Shown here: piece after piece, positions 16,237-25,493 of the stretch
Layout: each line of letters opens with the position of its first letter
Numbering within the stretch: the stretch's first letter is position 1
Assembly (NCBI RefSeq): GCF_003932895.1
Contig: NZ_RQYW01000002.1
Span: 124,001-188,000 of the forward strand
Origin: Leptotrichia sp. OH3620_COT-345
Lineage (GTDB): Bacteria > Fusobacteriota > Fusobacteriia > Fusobacteriales > Leptotrichiaceae
Length of the DNA stretch: 64,000 bases
Direction of reading: 5' to 3'
Made by a program: the position numbers and the translations under genes
The notes under the pieces: generated by a model
Database searches by the model: none
Told to the model about the DNA's origin: nothing
What the model saw: the letters and a program-made list of their open reading frames with translations, nothing else

Positions 16237-17322
16237 TCATTTTCCCAGTTTATCCGCAACCAGTATTGCAGCATAAACATCATCAGCTGTAACTTTAAAA
16301 GGCATATTATGGATTGTTTCACCTTCTACCGTACTTGCTTGTGCCACTTTATAAAGTCTTTCTTTTGATACACTTCCCAGTCCGAGTTGCTCCAATGTAG
16401 TAGGCAGCCCTATGCTTTTACACAGTTCCACCACTTCATTTATTTCTTCAAGAGGTCTATTTTCAAGGACCATCTGAGTTATAGTTCCAAAAGCTACTTT
16501 TTCTCCATGATACATATGATGTCCCTCTTCAAGTATTGTAAGACCGTTATGTATTGCATGGGCAGCTGCAAGTCCTCCACTTTCAAATCCTATACCGCTT
16601 AAATATGTATTAGCTTCTATTATGTTTTCCACTGCTTTTGAACACACTTTGTTTTCCACTGCTATTTTAGCTTTAAGACCGTCTTCAAACAATGTATTCA
16701 GGCATAATTCAGCTATAGCAAGAGCCGCTTTTGTAGCTTTACCTCCTGCAATTGATGTAGCATTGGAATCTACACAAGCCTTTGCCTCAAAATAAGTGGA
16801 AAGAGCATCTCCAATCCCTGCTACAAGAAGTCTTACGGGAGCATTTACAATAATGTCCGTATCCATTATAACCATATCAGGATTGGATCTGAGGAAAAGA
16901 TATTTTTCAAATTCTCCCTCAGGAGTATATACAACTGATAATGCACTGCACGGTGCGTCTGTAGAAGCTATAGTAGGAACTATAAGCACAGGAATATTTT
17001 CATAATAAGCAATGGCTTTTGCTGCATCAAGAGTTTTACCTCCTCCTATTCCCAGAAGAACATCACACTTCTTAGTTTTAAGTATCTCAATGTTTCTGTC
17101 AATTTCTTTTTGAGAACATTCTCCACCGAATACCTCCATATGATAAGGTATGTTTTCTTTCTCAAAGCTTTCAGCTATTTTTTGCTTAAAATTGTCAAAT
17201 ATAAACTTATCTGCAAGTATATAAGCAGAGCTGTTTCCCTTTACCTTGTAGTATTTTGCCAGATTGGCAATTTCATTTGCACCTTGTATATATTTTGTAG
17301 GTGCATTGATAATTTTGCTCAT
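16237..17322 (-). CDS. gldA: glycerol dehydrogenase-type NAD-dependent alcohol dehydrogenase
   Basis: Iron/zinc-type dehydrogenase of about 361 aa. It has the NAD site GIGGGKTLDAAK, the STDAPCSA loop, and metal ligands in GIGDALSTYFEA (Asp), AAHAIHNG and MYHGEKVAFG (His). GldA oxidises glycerol to dihydroxyacetone and reduces hydroxyacetone to 1,2-propanediol; the latter fits the aldolase product in this locus. The ATG at 17322 has GGGGAG 7 nt upstream; the upstream ATG at 17337 overlaps that SD. It lies between the PTS gene and deoR in the same operon, as gldA lies next to fsaB and pflD in E. coli. Confidence 0.92.
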   Translation of the reverse strand: MSKIINAPTKYIQGANEIANLAKYYKVKGNSSAYILADKFIFDNFKQKIAESFEKENIPYHMEVFGGECSQKEIDRNIEILKTKKCDVLLGIGGGKTLDAAKAIAYYENIPVLIVPTIASTDAPCSALSVVYTPEGEFEKYLFLRSNPDMVIMDTDIIVNAPVRLLVAGIGDALSTYFEAKACVDSNATSIAGGKATKAALAIAELCLNTLFEDGLKAKIAVENKVCSKAVENIIEANTYLSGIGFESGGLAAAHAIHNGLTILEEGHHMYHGEKVAFGTITQMVLENRPLEEINEVVELCKSIGLPTTLEQLGLGSVSKERLYKVAQASTVEGETIHNMPFKVTADDVYAAILVADKLGK

Positions 17323-17396
17323 AAAATCACTCCCCATCTTGTTATTTTTTTATTTAATCTCTGATTAATTATACCTTTTATTTACAAATTTATCAA

Positions 17397-19604
17397 TTAT
17401 TTTTTTGTTACAAAAATTATTGCTTCTTCTCCCTGTTCGACCATTCCTTCCTTATCGACCTGTATACCGTATTTGGATTTATTCACATTTAAAAACGTTA
17501 CAGGAGAAACTAAGGAGTATCCGGCTTCCATAATAGCTTTTCTATCTATTTCAGCTATTTTTTCTCCCTGTTTTACAGAATCTCCTAATTTTTTAAGCAC
17601 TTTTATACCTTTACCATTTAGACTTACTGTTCCCAGTCCGATATGAATTAATATTTTATGTCCGTAATTATCTTCTAAAATAAAGGCATGCTCGGTTGAA
17701 TAAATATTTATTATTTTTCCGTCTATCGGAGCAATTATTTCGTCACTTTCAATTTCCACTGCAAAACCGTCACCTAAAACTTTAGCACTGAATATTTTAT
17801 CTTGAATATTTTCAATATCTATTATTCTTCCTTTAAACGGAGAAATCACTTTATTAATTTCTTCAAGAGAATCTTTATTTTCCACTGTACAGTCTTCACA
17901 TAATCCTAAAACATTTATATTCATATTTTTAGATGTCTCTTTATCTGCAAAAGATGACTCCATTCCATGTTCTTTTATTTTTTCTATATATTCTTCCAGA
18001 TTACTTTTTATTACTGAAACTGTAGGACCGTATACTACCTGTATTCCATTTCCTTTTTTTATAACCCCCATTGCTCCGGTCTGTTTCAATAATGAGTCGT
18101 TTATCAAATCAAGATTATTCGCTTTTATTCTAAGCCTTGTTGCACAGCATGTCAAATCACTGAAGTTATCCAATCCTCCCAGACCCTCTATAATAGACTG
18201 AGAAATTGTATCTTCCATAACCATGCCTTTTTTTCTTTCTTCTCTCATTGCATTATAGTCATTTTTTGTATAAAGTTTCGTTTCCACATCTTCATCTTCT
18301 CTTCCCGGTGTTTTTAAATCCCATTTCAGTATGACAAATCTAAAAAACATATAATACAATACAAAATAAAGTACAAACACAGGTAGCAACATAACCCAAT
18401 TCGTTTTTGCATTTCCCTGTAACAATCCATACAATGTAAAATCTATAAGGCCACAGGAAAAAGTCGTACCAATGGCTATATTCAGCACACTCATTAACAC
18501 AAAGGAAATTCCTGCAAAAATACAATGTACTACAAATACTATAGGAGCAACAAATAAAAATGTAAATTCAATAGGTTCTGTTATTCCCGTAAGAAAACTT
18601 GTCAATGCAGCTGACAGAAGTAATCCTCCCACTACTTTTTTCTTGGACGGTTTTGCACAATGATACATTGCCAAAGCCGCTCCCGGTAATCCCGCCATCA
18701 TAAATGAATATTTACCTGTCATAAATTTTGCAGCTTCTATACTGAAACGTGTAGTATTTTTAGATGCCAACTCCGCAAAAAAGATATTCTGTGCTCCCTG
18801 AATCAACTGACCGTCTACCATCATACTTCCTCCAAGACCTGTCTGCCAGAATGGAATATACCATATATGATGAAGCCCGAAAGGTATGAGTATTCTTTCC
18901 ATAAATCCGAAAATAAATATTCCTATATCTCCTGATCCGGTAACAACTCTTCCTATGGAAAATATCCCCTGTTGGATAAACGGCCATACAAGAAAAGCTA
19001 TAAATCCGATCCCGATATATGCAAAAGTACACACAATAGGCACAAATCTCACTCCTGCAAAAAATGAAACCGCCGCAGGTAATTTTATTTTGTAAAACCT
19101 GTTATGAAGTGCAGCTACTCCCAATCCTACAACAATCCCTCCAAACACTCCCATTTCCAATGTCTGTATTCCTAAAACCATACTTACAGCTCCGCTCAGA
19201 ACTCTTTCAGCTACCTGACCGTCTGCTGTAATAGTTCCATTAAAAATAAGTAAATTTTTTATTGTAACATGCATTATTATAAATGACAGGGCAGCTGAAA
19301 GTACCGCTACTCCTCTTTCTTTTTTTGACATTCCGAATGCAATTGCCATAGCAAATATTAAAGGTAAATTTGCAAATATTGCACCTCCTACTCCGCTCAT
19401 TATAGTTAAAACGTAACTTAACGGTGTCCCCGGAGCAAGCAACCACTCCAGATTATATGATGCTATAGTTTTTGGATTGGTAAATGAAGCTCCTAATCCA
19501 AGTAATAATCCCGCAACAGGCAAAATAGATACCGGCAGGAAAAACGACCTTCCTATACTTTGTAATGTTGAAAAAACGTGGTTTTCCTTTTTAATTTTTT
19601 CCAT
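17397..19604 (-). CDS. PTS system, glucose-family EIICBA permease
   Basis: Imports and phosphorylates a hexose-like sugar at C6. Residues about 1-435 are a glucose-superfamily IIC membrane domain (ERILIPFGLHHIWYIPF, GITEPIEFTFLF); about 465-545 IIB with phospho-Cys 487 (LTCCATRLRI); about 590-735 IIA with His 654 (ILIHIGLGTV) and the second active-site His (TEHAFIL). All phosphotransfer residues are present. The ATG at 19604 follows GGAGG by 5 nt; an ATG 12 nt upstream overlaps the SD. It is first in the operon with gldA and deoR. Glucose, maltose or GlcNAc systems look alike; the operon partners suggest 1,5-anhydroglucitol or -mannitol, which is an inference. Confidence 0.9.
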   Translation of the reverse strand: MEKIKKENHVFSTLQSIGRSFFLPVSILPVAGLLLGLGASFTNPKTIASYNLEWLLAPGTPLSYVLTIMSGVGGAIFANLPLIFAMAIAFGMSKKERGVAVLSAALSFIIMHVTIKNLLIFNGTITADGQVAERVLSGAVSMVLGIQTLEMGVFGGIVVGLGVAALHNRFYKIKLPAAVSFFAGVRFVPIVCTFAYIGIGFIAFLVWPFIQQGIFSIGRVVTGSGDIGIFIFGFMERILIPFGLHHIWYIPFWQTGLGGSMMVDGQLIQGAQNIFFAELASKNTTRFSIEAAKFMTGKYSFMMAGLPGAALAMYHCAKPSKKKVVGGLLLSAALTSFLTGITEPIEFTFLFVAPIVFVVHCIFAGISFVLMSVLNIAIGTTFSCGLIDFTLYGLLQGNAKTNWVMLLPVFVLYFVLYYMFFRFVILKWDLKTPGREDEDVETKLYTKNDYNAMREERKKGMVMEDTISQSIIEGLGGLDNFSDLTCCATRLRIKANNLDLINDSLLKQTGAMGVIKKGNGIQVVYGPTVSVIKSNLEEYIEKIKEHGMESSFADKETSKNMNINVLGLCEDCTVENKDSLEEINKVISPFKGRIIDIENIQDKIFSAKVLGDGFAVEIESDEIIAPIDGKIINIYSTEHAFILEDNYGHKILIHIGLGTVSLNGKGIKVLKKLGDSVKQGEKIAEIDRKAIMEAGYSLVSPVTFLNVNKSKYGIQVDKEGMVEQGEEAIIFVTKK

Positions 19605-19649
19605 AATTTCCTCCATTTATAATAAAAATATTTAATAACAGCATTTTTA

Positions 19650-19674
19650 TTTCGATTAGTTTCTTTTTATTTCA
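19650..19674. promoter_or_regulatory. probable DeoR-type operator of the PTS operon
   Basis: TTTC at 19650, 19660 and 19670, 10 bp apart (TTTCG, TTTCT, TTTCA), in the same orientation relative to the gene as at the activase promoter and also directly downstream of the -10. Confidence 0.7.
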
Positions 19675-19684
19675 TTTTATTTTT

Positions 19685-19712
19685 ATTATAACTCTATTTT
19701 CGGAAAAGTCAA
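19685..19712 (-). promoter_or_regulatory. promoter of the PTS-gldA-deoR operon
   Basis: On the minus strand TTGACT (19712-19707), 16 nt, TATAAT (19690-19685), about 81 nt before the ATG. Confidence 0.75.
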
Positions 19713-19719
19713 GTAAACT

Positions 19720-19809
19720 TTTGCATATTTTTGCATTATTATATTACAAAGAATGTATATTAATTTAATTATTAAAAATTTTATTCTAAAATTTGCATAT
19801 TTTTGCATT
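19720..19809. repeat. two 18-bp direct repeats upstream of the PTS promoter
   Basis: TTTGCATATTTTTGCATT is present at 19720-19737 and again without mismatch at 19792-19809, 72 bp apart (about seven helical turns). Each contains two TGCA tetramers 10 bp apart. The nearer copy abuts the -35 of the PTS promoter, as an activator site would. The rest of 19810-20046 shows nothing I can assign. Confidence 0.6.
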
Positions 19810-20046
19810 TTTAAATATAGTTATTTTTTTATAATATTTTTTTAATTTTTCTTGGCTTTACCGCTTAAGGATCATTTTATAAATCAAAAATACTTCTATA
19901 CTATAAGCAACATACATTTTAAAAAATTAAAAATTATTATTTTTACCAAGTTTTATAAAGAAATGATTTTTCCGGTTCCGGAGTAAAAGTTTATAAATTT
20001 ATAGGATTAAATAAAAATTATTCTGATAATTTTTTATATAAAAAGA

Positions 20047-20076
20047 CACTTTCACTTCATAAAACAAGTGAAAGTG
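20047..20076 (-). terminator. terminator of the surface protein gene
   Basis: CACTTTCACTT (20047-20057) pairs with AAGTGAAAGTG (20066-20076), an 11-bp stem; on the minus strand it is followed by TCTTTTTAT. Confidence 0.85.
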
Positions 20077-20110
20077 CCCATATAAAATTGATTAAGATTA
20101 TTAGCCGTTC

Positions 20111-21394
20111 TTAGAATTCCGCTCCGAATCCTACTTTAAATACATTGTTTTTATTGTCATTCAATTCATAAGCTGTTGTCATATTGAATTTGGAGAATTT
20201 ATATTTCAATCCCAATCCTAATTTCATTCCGCTATCATAATCCAATCCTTCTATTTTTGATCCGTCTTTTACATCTCTATCTCTATGATAAGATTTTCTG
20301 TTAAATCTATGTTCATATTCTACATTTCCGAATAAATCAACTGCTGATCCCAATGCAACTTGTCCATATACTCCTACATTTGCATTTCCACTTGTTCCTC
20401 TCGCTTTTGAGGCATTTAATTTATCTATTGCCCCTTCTTCAACTCTCGTTACTCCCAATCCTATATAAGGTTTTACATAACCAGTATTTCCACTGAATTT
20501 GGATCCGAATCTTGTTTGAAAATCAATAATATTTGAATTAAATTTAGTTCCTTCAATAGCTACTTTATTTCTATTTTCATATTTATGACTGTTGTGTGAA
20601 TATGTCAATACACTTGCCAAATCAACATTTTCAGTAAAATTATATTTTCCACTTAACATAAATTGGTAAGAATCCAAGTTTTCTTTTATACCGTCAAATG
20701 TTTCTTTATATTTTACTTTTGATTTTTGATATCCGAATCCTCCTCCTAATGTGAAGTTTCCGAAGCTTTTAGTTCCTATTAATGCTACTCCGTTACTTTT
20801 TGAATCATATTTTATAACTTGAGAGTTATCAGTATAACGTCCTGCTCCTCCTATATATTGGATATCTAAGCCTGTTCCGTTGTTATTCTGTGCGTCTTCC
20901 AAACTTTTGAATCCGCTTGAAGTTATATTTTTAGTCAATTCCAAATCAACTTTTGATCTAGGTATATAAACTTTTGTAGTCGGTGTTCCCGGTATCGGGG
21001 TTGGTGTAGGCGTTGGGTTTGGAGAAGGTGATGGTGACGGCGACGGTGCAGGCAATGTATTAAATGACGTATCACTTCCCGTTACTTGATTTGTAAAATT
21101 AAAAGTATTCCCTCCTGTTATTGTTCCTATTACCGTACCGCTTGAATTAACTACTTTAAAATTTGCTCCCGGTGCTACAGTTACAGATGTTCCTGCTGTA
21201 ATTCTATCAGTAGGATTTAATGTTAGAGTAAAATCTCCTGCATTAATTGTAACATTTCCTGAAAATATTCCTGCACTTGTACTTATAGTTCCTCCTGAAT
21301 AACTCGAACCACTACCTGTAGAAACTCCATTAAATGACAATGAATAAGCATTTACACTGGCAATTATTGCTCCTAATAATAATATTTTTTTCAT
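20111..21394 (-). CDS. surface protein with Pro-rich linker and autotransporter-type beta-barrel
   Basis: 427 aa exported protein. A signal peptide (MKKILLLGAIIASVNA) is followed by a Gly/Ser/Thr-rich passenger of about 100 residues, a low-complexity linker of Ser-Pro and Thr-Pro repeats (about residues 117-140), and a C-terminal region of about 280 residues with alternating amphipathic strands ending in GFGAEF. A terminal Phe after such strands is the sorting signal of outer-membrane barrels. The layout is that of a small autotransporter adhesin; the passenger is very short and I do not recognise its family. It has a near-perfect promoter and strong terminator, so it is probably highly expressed as a single-gene unit. 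It suits host or biofilm attachment, an inference. Confidence 0.8.
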   Translation of the reverse strand: MKKILLLGAIIASVNAYSLSFNGVSTGSGSSYSGGTISTSAGIFSGNVTINAGDFTLTLNPTDRITAGTSVTVAPGANFKVVNSSGTVIGTITGGNTFNFTNQVTGSDTSFNTLPAPSPSPSPSPNPTPTPTPIPGTPTTKVYIPRSKVDLELTKNITSSGFKSLEDAQNNNGTGLDIQYIGGAGRYTDNSQVIKYDSKSNGVALIGTKSFGNFTLGGGFGYQKSKVKYKETFDGIKENLDSYQFMLSGKYNFTENVDLASVLTYSHNSHKYENRNKVAIEGTKFNSNIIDFQTRFGSKFSGNTGYVKPYIGLGVTRVEEGAIDKLNASKARGTSGNANVGVYGQVALGSAVDLFGNVEYEHRFNRKSYHRDRDVKDGSKIEGLDYDSGMKLGLGLKYKFSKFNMTTAYELNDNKNNVFKVGFGAEF

Positions 21395-21465
21395 TTGTTA
21401 CCTCCTAAATTATTTTGTAATTTGTTACATTTAACTTTCTTTTGTCTTATTTTTCATTGCTTTAT

Positions 21466-21494
21466 ATTATACCCCAACTTTCATAAAGTGTCAA
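21466..21494 (-). promoter_or_regulatory. consensus promoter of the surface protein gene
   Basis: On the minus strand TTGACA (21494-21489), 17 nt, TATAAT (21471-21466): both hexamers and the spacer match the sigma-70 consensus exactly; 71 nt before the ATG. Confidence 0.88.
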
Positions 21495-21968
21495 ATTTCT
21501 TTCTTACTCTTAAAAATTCATTTATATACATAAATAAAAATTATAAATATATCTGAATAACAAGTATATTGAGTATTTATTTCAATATACAATTTTATTA
21601 TTAAAAATTTTCATTTAATTTATACCTTCTCTTAATATTTTATTATAAAAAATGAATTTAAATTCTTTCTTAAGACTGTAGACTACTGTTTTTTGTTTAA
21701 TATGTAATTTTCCTCTTTCTTTACTTTACCACTCCGTCCTGCTCTTATATTTGTCGTTATGTGTTGTAAATATTCATTCATATTCTTTGTTTTGCTCTTT
21801 TGATACTTAGTTCTATTCCTTCCGACACTCTTCCCAAATTCGATTTCTTAAACAGTATACCCATTTATATTTATTGTCTTTTCTCTTCTTCAAAGCTCTC
21901 AAAAAAACTTCTGTCTTTTAATATGCCTTTTATGAAGCTTCCTATTCTTTCTATATTAGCTCCTTCTT

Positions 21969-22235
21969 TCAACACTTTATAACCTTCTTTAATGCCCTTC
22001 TTCTATTCTCCCCCGAATTCAAATTAAATATTAAAACTATTCTTGCCTTCACACTTTTATTATCTATCATTATTTTGCTCTGAGAAGCTTTTATATATAT
22101 TTTTCTTTTAATTTCTTCTATCGATATATTCCTTTTAGCTCCTATATATCCTTATAACATTATGTTATCTTCTACTTCTATTGTCCCTATATTTCCTATA
22201 TTTTCCGTTATGTCGTACACTTCTATAGTATGCAT
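21969..22235 (-). pseudogene. possible remnant of a coding sequence, interrupted
   Basis: From the ATG at 22235 one minus-strand frame encodes MHTIEVYDITENIGNIGTIE and on to residue 27, hits TAA at 22154-22152, then stays open for about 60 residues (GYIGAKRNISIEEIKRKIYI and onward) to a TGA at 21971-21969. Beyond it another frame stays open towards 21820. The composition looks like coding DNA that has decayed. I do not recognise the parent; a surface adhesin is possible. The rest of 21495-22460 shows no other supportable feature. Confidence 0.3.
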
Positions 22236-22460
22236 TCTTTAATTTTTACCTAAAATTACTTTATTTATCTTTATTCTCCGGCATTCAAACTTTTTTAAAA
22301 GAATATAAAATTTTGCCGAACAGGAAAGCAATTTTCTGAAAATTAAATTTACTGTTTTTCAAACATAATGAATATTTATGAGAAATGAATTTTGAAGTCA
22401 GTAACTAGAGTATAAGAATAACGATAAAGCCCCATGGAAAGAAAAAATTATGTAAATAAA

Positions 22461-22488
22461 AAAATCGGTTAATTTCTCAACCGATTTT
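22461..22488 (-). terminator. terminator of gap
   Basis: AAAATCGGTT (22461-22470) pairs with AACCGATTTT (22479-22488); on the minus strand a T run follows. It begins 15 nt past the gap stop. Confidence 0.88.
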
Positions 22489-22503
22489 ATCTTTTCAAAT
22501 TAA

Positions 22504-23511
22504 CTATTTCGCTATTTCAACAAAGTATTTTAATGTTCTTACTAATTGAGCAGTGTAAGACATTTCATTGTCATACCATGAAACTGTTTTAACTAATTGC
22601 TGATCTCCACTTTCAATAACTTTTGTCTGAGTTGCATCAAACAATGAACCGAAATGAATTCCAACTATATCTGAAGATACAAGTTCTTCTTCAGTATATC
22701 CGAATGATTCATTTGAAGCTTCTTTCATAGCTGCATTAATTTCATCTTTAGTAACTTTTTTACCTAAAACAGTTACTAATTCTGTTAATGATCCAGTAGG
22801 TACAGGTACTCTTTGAGCTGCTCCGTCAAGTTTTCCTGCTAATTCCGGTATTACAAGTCCTATAGCTTTTGCTGCTCCTGTAGTATTAGGAACTATATTT
22901 GCTGCCGCCGCTCTTGCTCTTCTGAAATCATTTTTTCTGTGTGGAGCATCAAGTGTATTCTGATCTCCTGTATAAGCGTGGATAGTAGTCATTGACCCTC
23001 CAACTATTCCAAATTTATCATTTAATACTTTAGCCATCGGTGCAAGACAGTTAGTCGTACATGAAGCTGCTGACAGTACCGTTTCCGTTCCGTCTAAAAT
23101 AGTGTGGTTTACATTAAATACAACTGTTTTCATTTCTCCTGAACCAGGTGCCGATATAACTACTTTTTTAGCTCCTGCTTTAATATGTAATTCCGCTTTT
23201 TCTTTAGAAGTGAAGAATCCTGTACATTCTAATACTACATCTACTCCTAATTCTCCCCATGGTAATTGAGCCGGATCTGCATTTGCAAAAGTTTTGATTT
23301 CTTTTCCGTTTACAACGAAAGCCCCTTCTTTTACTTGAATTTCCCCATTAAATCTTCCTTGAGTCGTATCATATTTGAATAAATGTGCAAGCATTGCAGT
23401 ATCTGTCAAATCATTAATTGCGACTACATCAAATTCAGGATTATCAGCCATTAATCTCAATGCTAATCTACCTATTCTCCCAAATCCGTTAATTGCTACT
23501 TTAACTGCCAT
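22504..23511 (-). CDS. gap: glyceraldehyde-3-phosphate dehydrogenase, type I
   Basis: Central glycolytic enzyme oxidising glyceraldehyde-3-phosphate to 1,3-bisphosphoglycerate with NAD+. The 335 aa sequence has the Rossmann start [15 protein letters not shown], the catalytic [10 protein letters not shown] (Cys about 151), [12 protein letters not shown] and the final [25 protein letters not shown] and ATG are clear. It is a single-gene unit with its own promoter and terminator. It would also consume the glyceraldehyde-3-phosphate made by the aldolase at 12745. Confidence 0.98.
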   Translation of the reverse strand: MAVKVAINGFGRIGRLALRLMADNPEFDVVAINDLTDTAMLAHLFKYDTTQGRFNGEIQVKEGAFVVNGKEIKTFANADPAQLPWGELGVDVVLECTGFFTSKEKAELHIKAGAKKVVISAPGSGEMKTVVFNVNHTILDGTETVLSAASCTTNCLAPMAKVLNDKFGIVGGSMTTIHAYTGDQNTLDAPHRKNDFRRARAAAANIVPNTTGAAKAIGLVIPELAGKLDGAAQRVPVPTGSLTELVTVLGKKVTKDEINAAMKEASNESFGYTEEELVSSDIVGIHFGSLFDATQTKVIESGDQQLVKTVSWYDNEMSYTAQLVRTLKYFVEIAK

Positions 23512-23562
23512 ATTACTATTACCTCCTAAAATTTTTATATAACATAATTTGTTTACAAGTTA

Positions 23563-23591
23563 AGTATATCACAATTCATTTAAAATTTGAA
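23563..23591 (-). promoter_or_regulatory. candidate promoter of gap
   Basis: On the minus strand TTCAAA (23591-23586), 17 nt, TATACT (23568-23563) with a TG 3 nt before the -10. The remaining gap to 23845 holds no further feature I can support. Confidence 0.5.
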
Positions 23592-23845
23592 GTTTTTCTT
23601 TTAACAAATTTCACTTTCAATTTCCATTTTTCCTTTTATATAGCTTTTAAAAATTTCATTCTGTAAAGTTATAGAATAAAAATATTTTTCATCAAATTTT
23701 TAAGTGATTCAAACCTGAGAAGACATCATTAATATCCTGTACTTTTAAAATGAAAATGAATTCCTCTTTTAAAAATACTTAATTTTTTATATCCGTAAAA
23801 TCTTCAATAACATTTAAATATTCATAAATATTATAAATTTTCAAA

Positions 23846-25435
23846 TTATATTTTGTCGATTAACTCTTTCAGTTTTTTCGAGTCAGCTTCACCACTACAA
23901 TTTTTATTCACAGGTATTTTTTCTTCAATTATTTTAAATATTCCGAATTTCTTGCTTAATTCCTTTATTTCCGGATTTTCTTCAATATTTCCTGTAAATT
24001 CGGGATTTCTTTCTAAAACAAGATAAAACTTATCATCTTTTGAAATTAAAGCAGATTTTTTGACTGCTTTACAAAAAGAAAATGCTGTTTCTATAGCTAA
24101 AGGATAATACTCCTTTCCTTCTATATCTATTTTACTTTCAATTTTTCCTAATAATATTAACCGCTTCTTATCATCAACATATCCTGAAACTCCTGTTTTA
24201 TGCCATTTTCTATTTTTATTTTCATCCGTATTCGAGTTTCCTTTCAATATATGTTCTCCTCTGACAAATATCTCTCCTGTTTGTTCCCATGTATTTTTAG
24301 TTGATTTATTTTCTCTGTCAGTATTTTTTAATTCTTTAGAATCACTTTCTTCATCAACTTCTTTTTCAGTTTCTTTTATTTCAAACTCTATTTCTTTTAC
24401 TTTTTCTCCTATTATTAAGCCTTTACCGTCTTTCATCTTTTCCAAATCTTCTTTAGTAATATCTTCAAAATTCAGTACAGAAACCGGCTCAACTCCCGAA
24501 ATCTCATAAAACACTTTTATTTCAGCATTTATAAAGATTTTTTTTATTTTCTTCATAATTTTCGGAAACACAGACGCTCCTGTAATATATGCTGTCTGTA
24601 CATTTTTAAATATTATATTTTTCTTTAAAGCATATTCAGCTAGATTTTCAAATATTATCACAGGCAATATTATATTCTGTATATTATTTTCATTGATTTG
24701 TTTTACTACATCTCCGTATTCCGTCTTCTCAAAATTATTCAAATCCACATCGGAAATAAAAGTTGTTACTCCTGTAAGCATGTGCGAAAGAATAAACAGA
24801 GGTGATAATGAATAAACTTTTGTCTCTTTATTAAATCTCATATTTCTTTCCAAAACGTTATACTGCCCCAATAAAAATCCATGAGTACCCATAATGGTTT
24901 TAAAAATTTTTTCTCCTATATCTGTTATATCTCTAAATTTTATTAACGCAAGACTGTTTTCATTTATTTCCTTTTCTTCTTTTTCATATTTTTTAGGCTT
25001 TTTCTTTACAATTACAGGTAAAGTTTCAGAGCTTTCAATCATTTTTTTATAGTTGATTTTTTTCTTTATTTTTCTTATATTTTTTAATAAAATCCCTTTA
25101 AAAAGTGTTATCCTGTCGGCTAATATGCCTTCAGCGGAAACTGCACCGCAATATCTGTCCACACATTCCATTTCTTTATCAGCTTCTATTATTACCGCTA
25201 CCAATCCCATTTTAAAAATCGCCATTAAAATAAGATAAAATTCCAATCCTATAGGCATAAAAATTACAATTTTATCTCCTTTTTTAAATCCATTTTTTTC
25301 AAAATATGTACAAATCCGGTCAGATTTTATGTCCATATGACTGAAAGTAAGTTTATTTCCTGTTTTTATATCGACTAATGCTGTTTTATAAGGATATTTT
25401 TCCCGTAATTCTTTAATTTTATTAATTATTGTCAT
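23846..25435 (-). CDS. divergent ANL-superfamily (AMP-forming synthetase-like) protein
   Basis: About 529 aa with the fold of acyl-CoA synthetases: N-terminal GDKIVIFMPIGLEFY, a mid-region ITGASVFPKIMKKIKK, and WHKTGVSGYVDDKKRLILLG near the end, most like the fatty-acid ligase group that includes OleC. Several catalytic signatures are degraded: the phosphate-binding TSGSTG-type loop is FRDITDIGEKIFK, and the usual C-terminal Gly-Lys motif reads CSGEADSKK with no Lys after Gly. A Lys/Glu-rich insert (about 375-400) interrupts it. It may adenylate poorly or not at all. The ATG at 25435 has AAGGA 8 nt upstream; an ATG 9 nt earlier overlaps the SD. It follows the pseudouridine synthase gene by 58 nt. 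Function unknown. Confidence 0.7.
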   Translation of the reverse strand: MTIINKIKELREKYPYKTALVDIKTGNKLTFSHMDIKSDRICTYFEKNGFKKGDKIVIFMPIGLEFYLILMAIFKMGLVAVIIEADKEMECVDRYCGAVSAEGILADRITLFKGILLKNIRKIKKKINYKKMIESSETLPVIVKKKPKKYEKEEKEINENSLALIKFRDITDIGEKIFKTIMGTHGFLLGQYNVLERNMRFNKETKVYSLSPLFILSHMLTGVTTFISDVDLNNFEKTEYGDVVKQINENNIQNIILPVIIFENLAEYALKKNIIFKNVQTAYITGASVFPKIMKKIKKIFINAEIKVFYEISGVEPVSVLNFEDITKEDLEKMKDGKGLIIGEKVKEIEFEIKETEKEVDEESDSKELKNTDRENKSTKNTWEQTGEIFVRGEHILKGNSNTDENKNRKWHKTGVSGYVDDKKRLILLGKIESKIDIEGKEYYPLAIETAFSFCKAVKKSALISKDDKFYLVLERNPEFTGNIEENPEIKELSKKFGIFKIIEEKIPVNKNCSGEADSKKLKELIDKI

Positions 25436-25493
25436 ATTAAACATCCTTTCTGAAATTACTATCTATTCCCAAAACCATATTTTAATTTTATTT

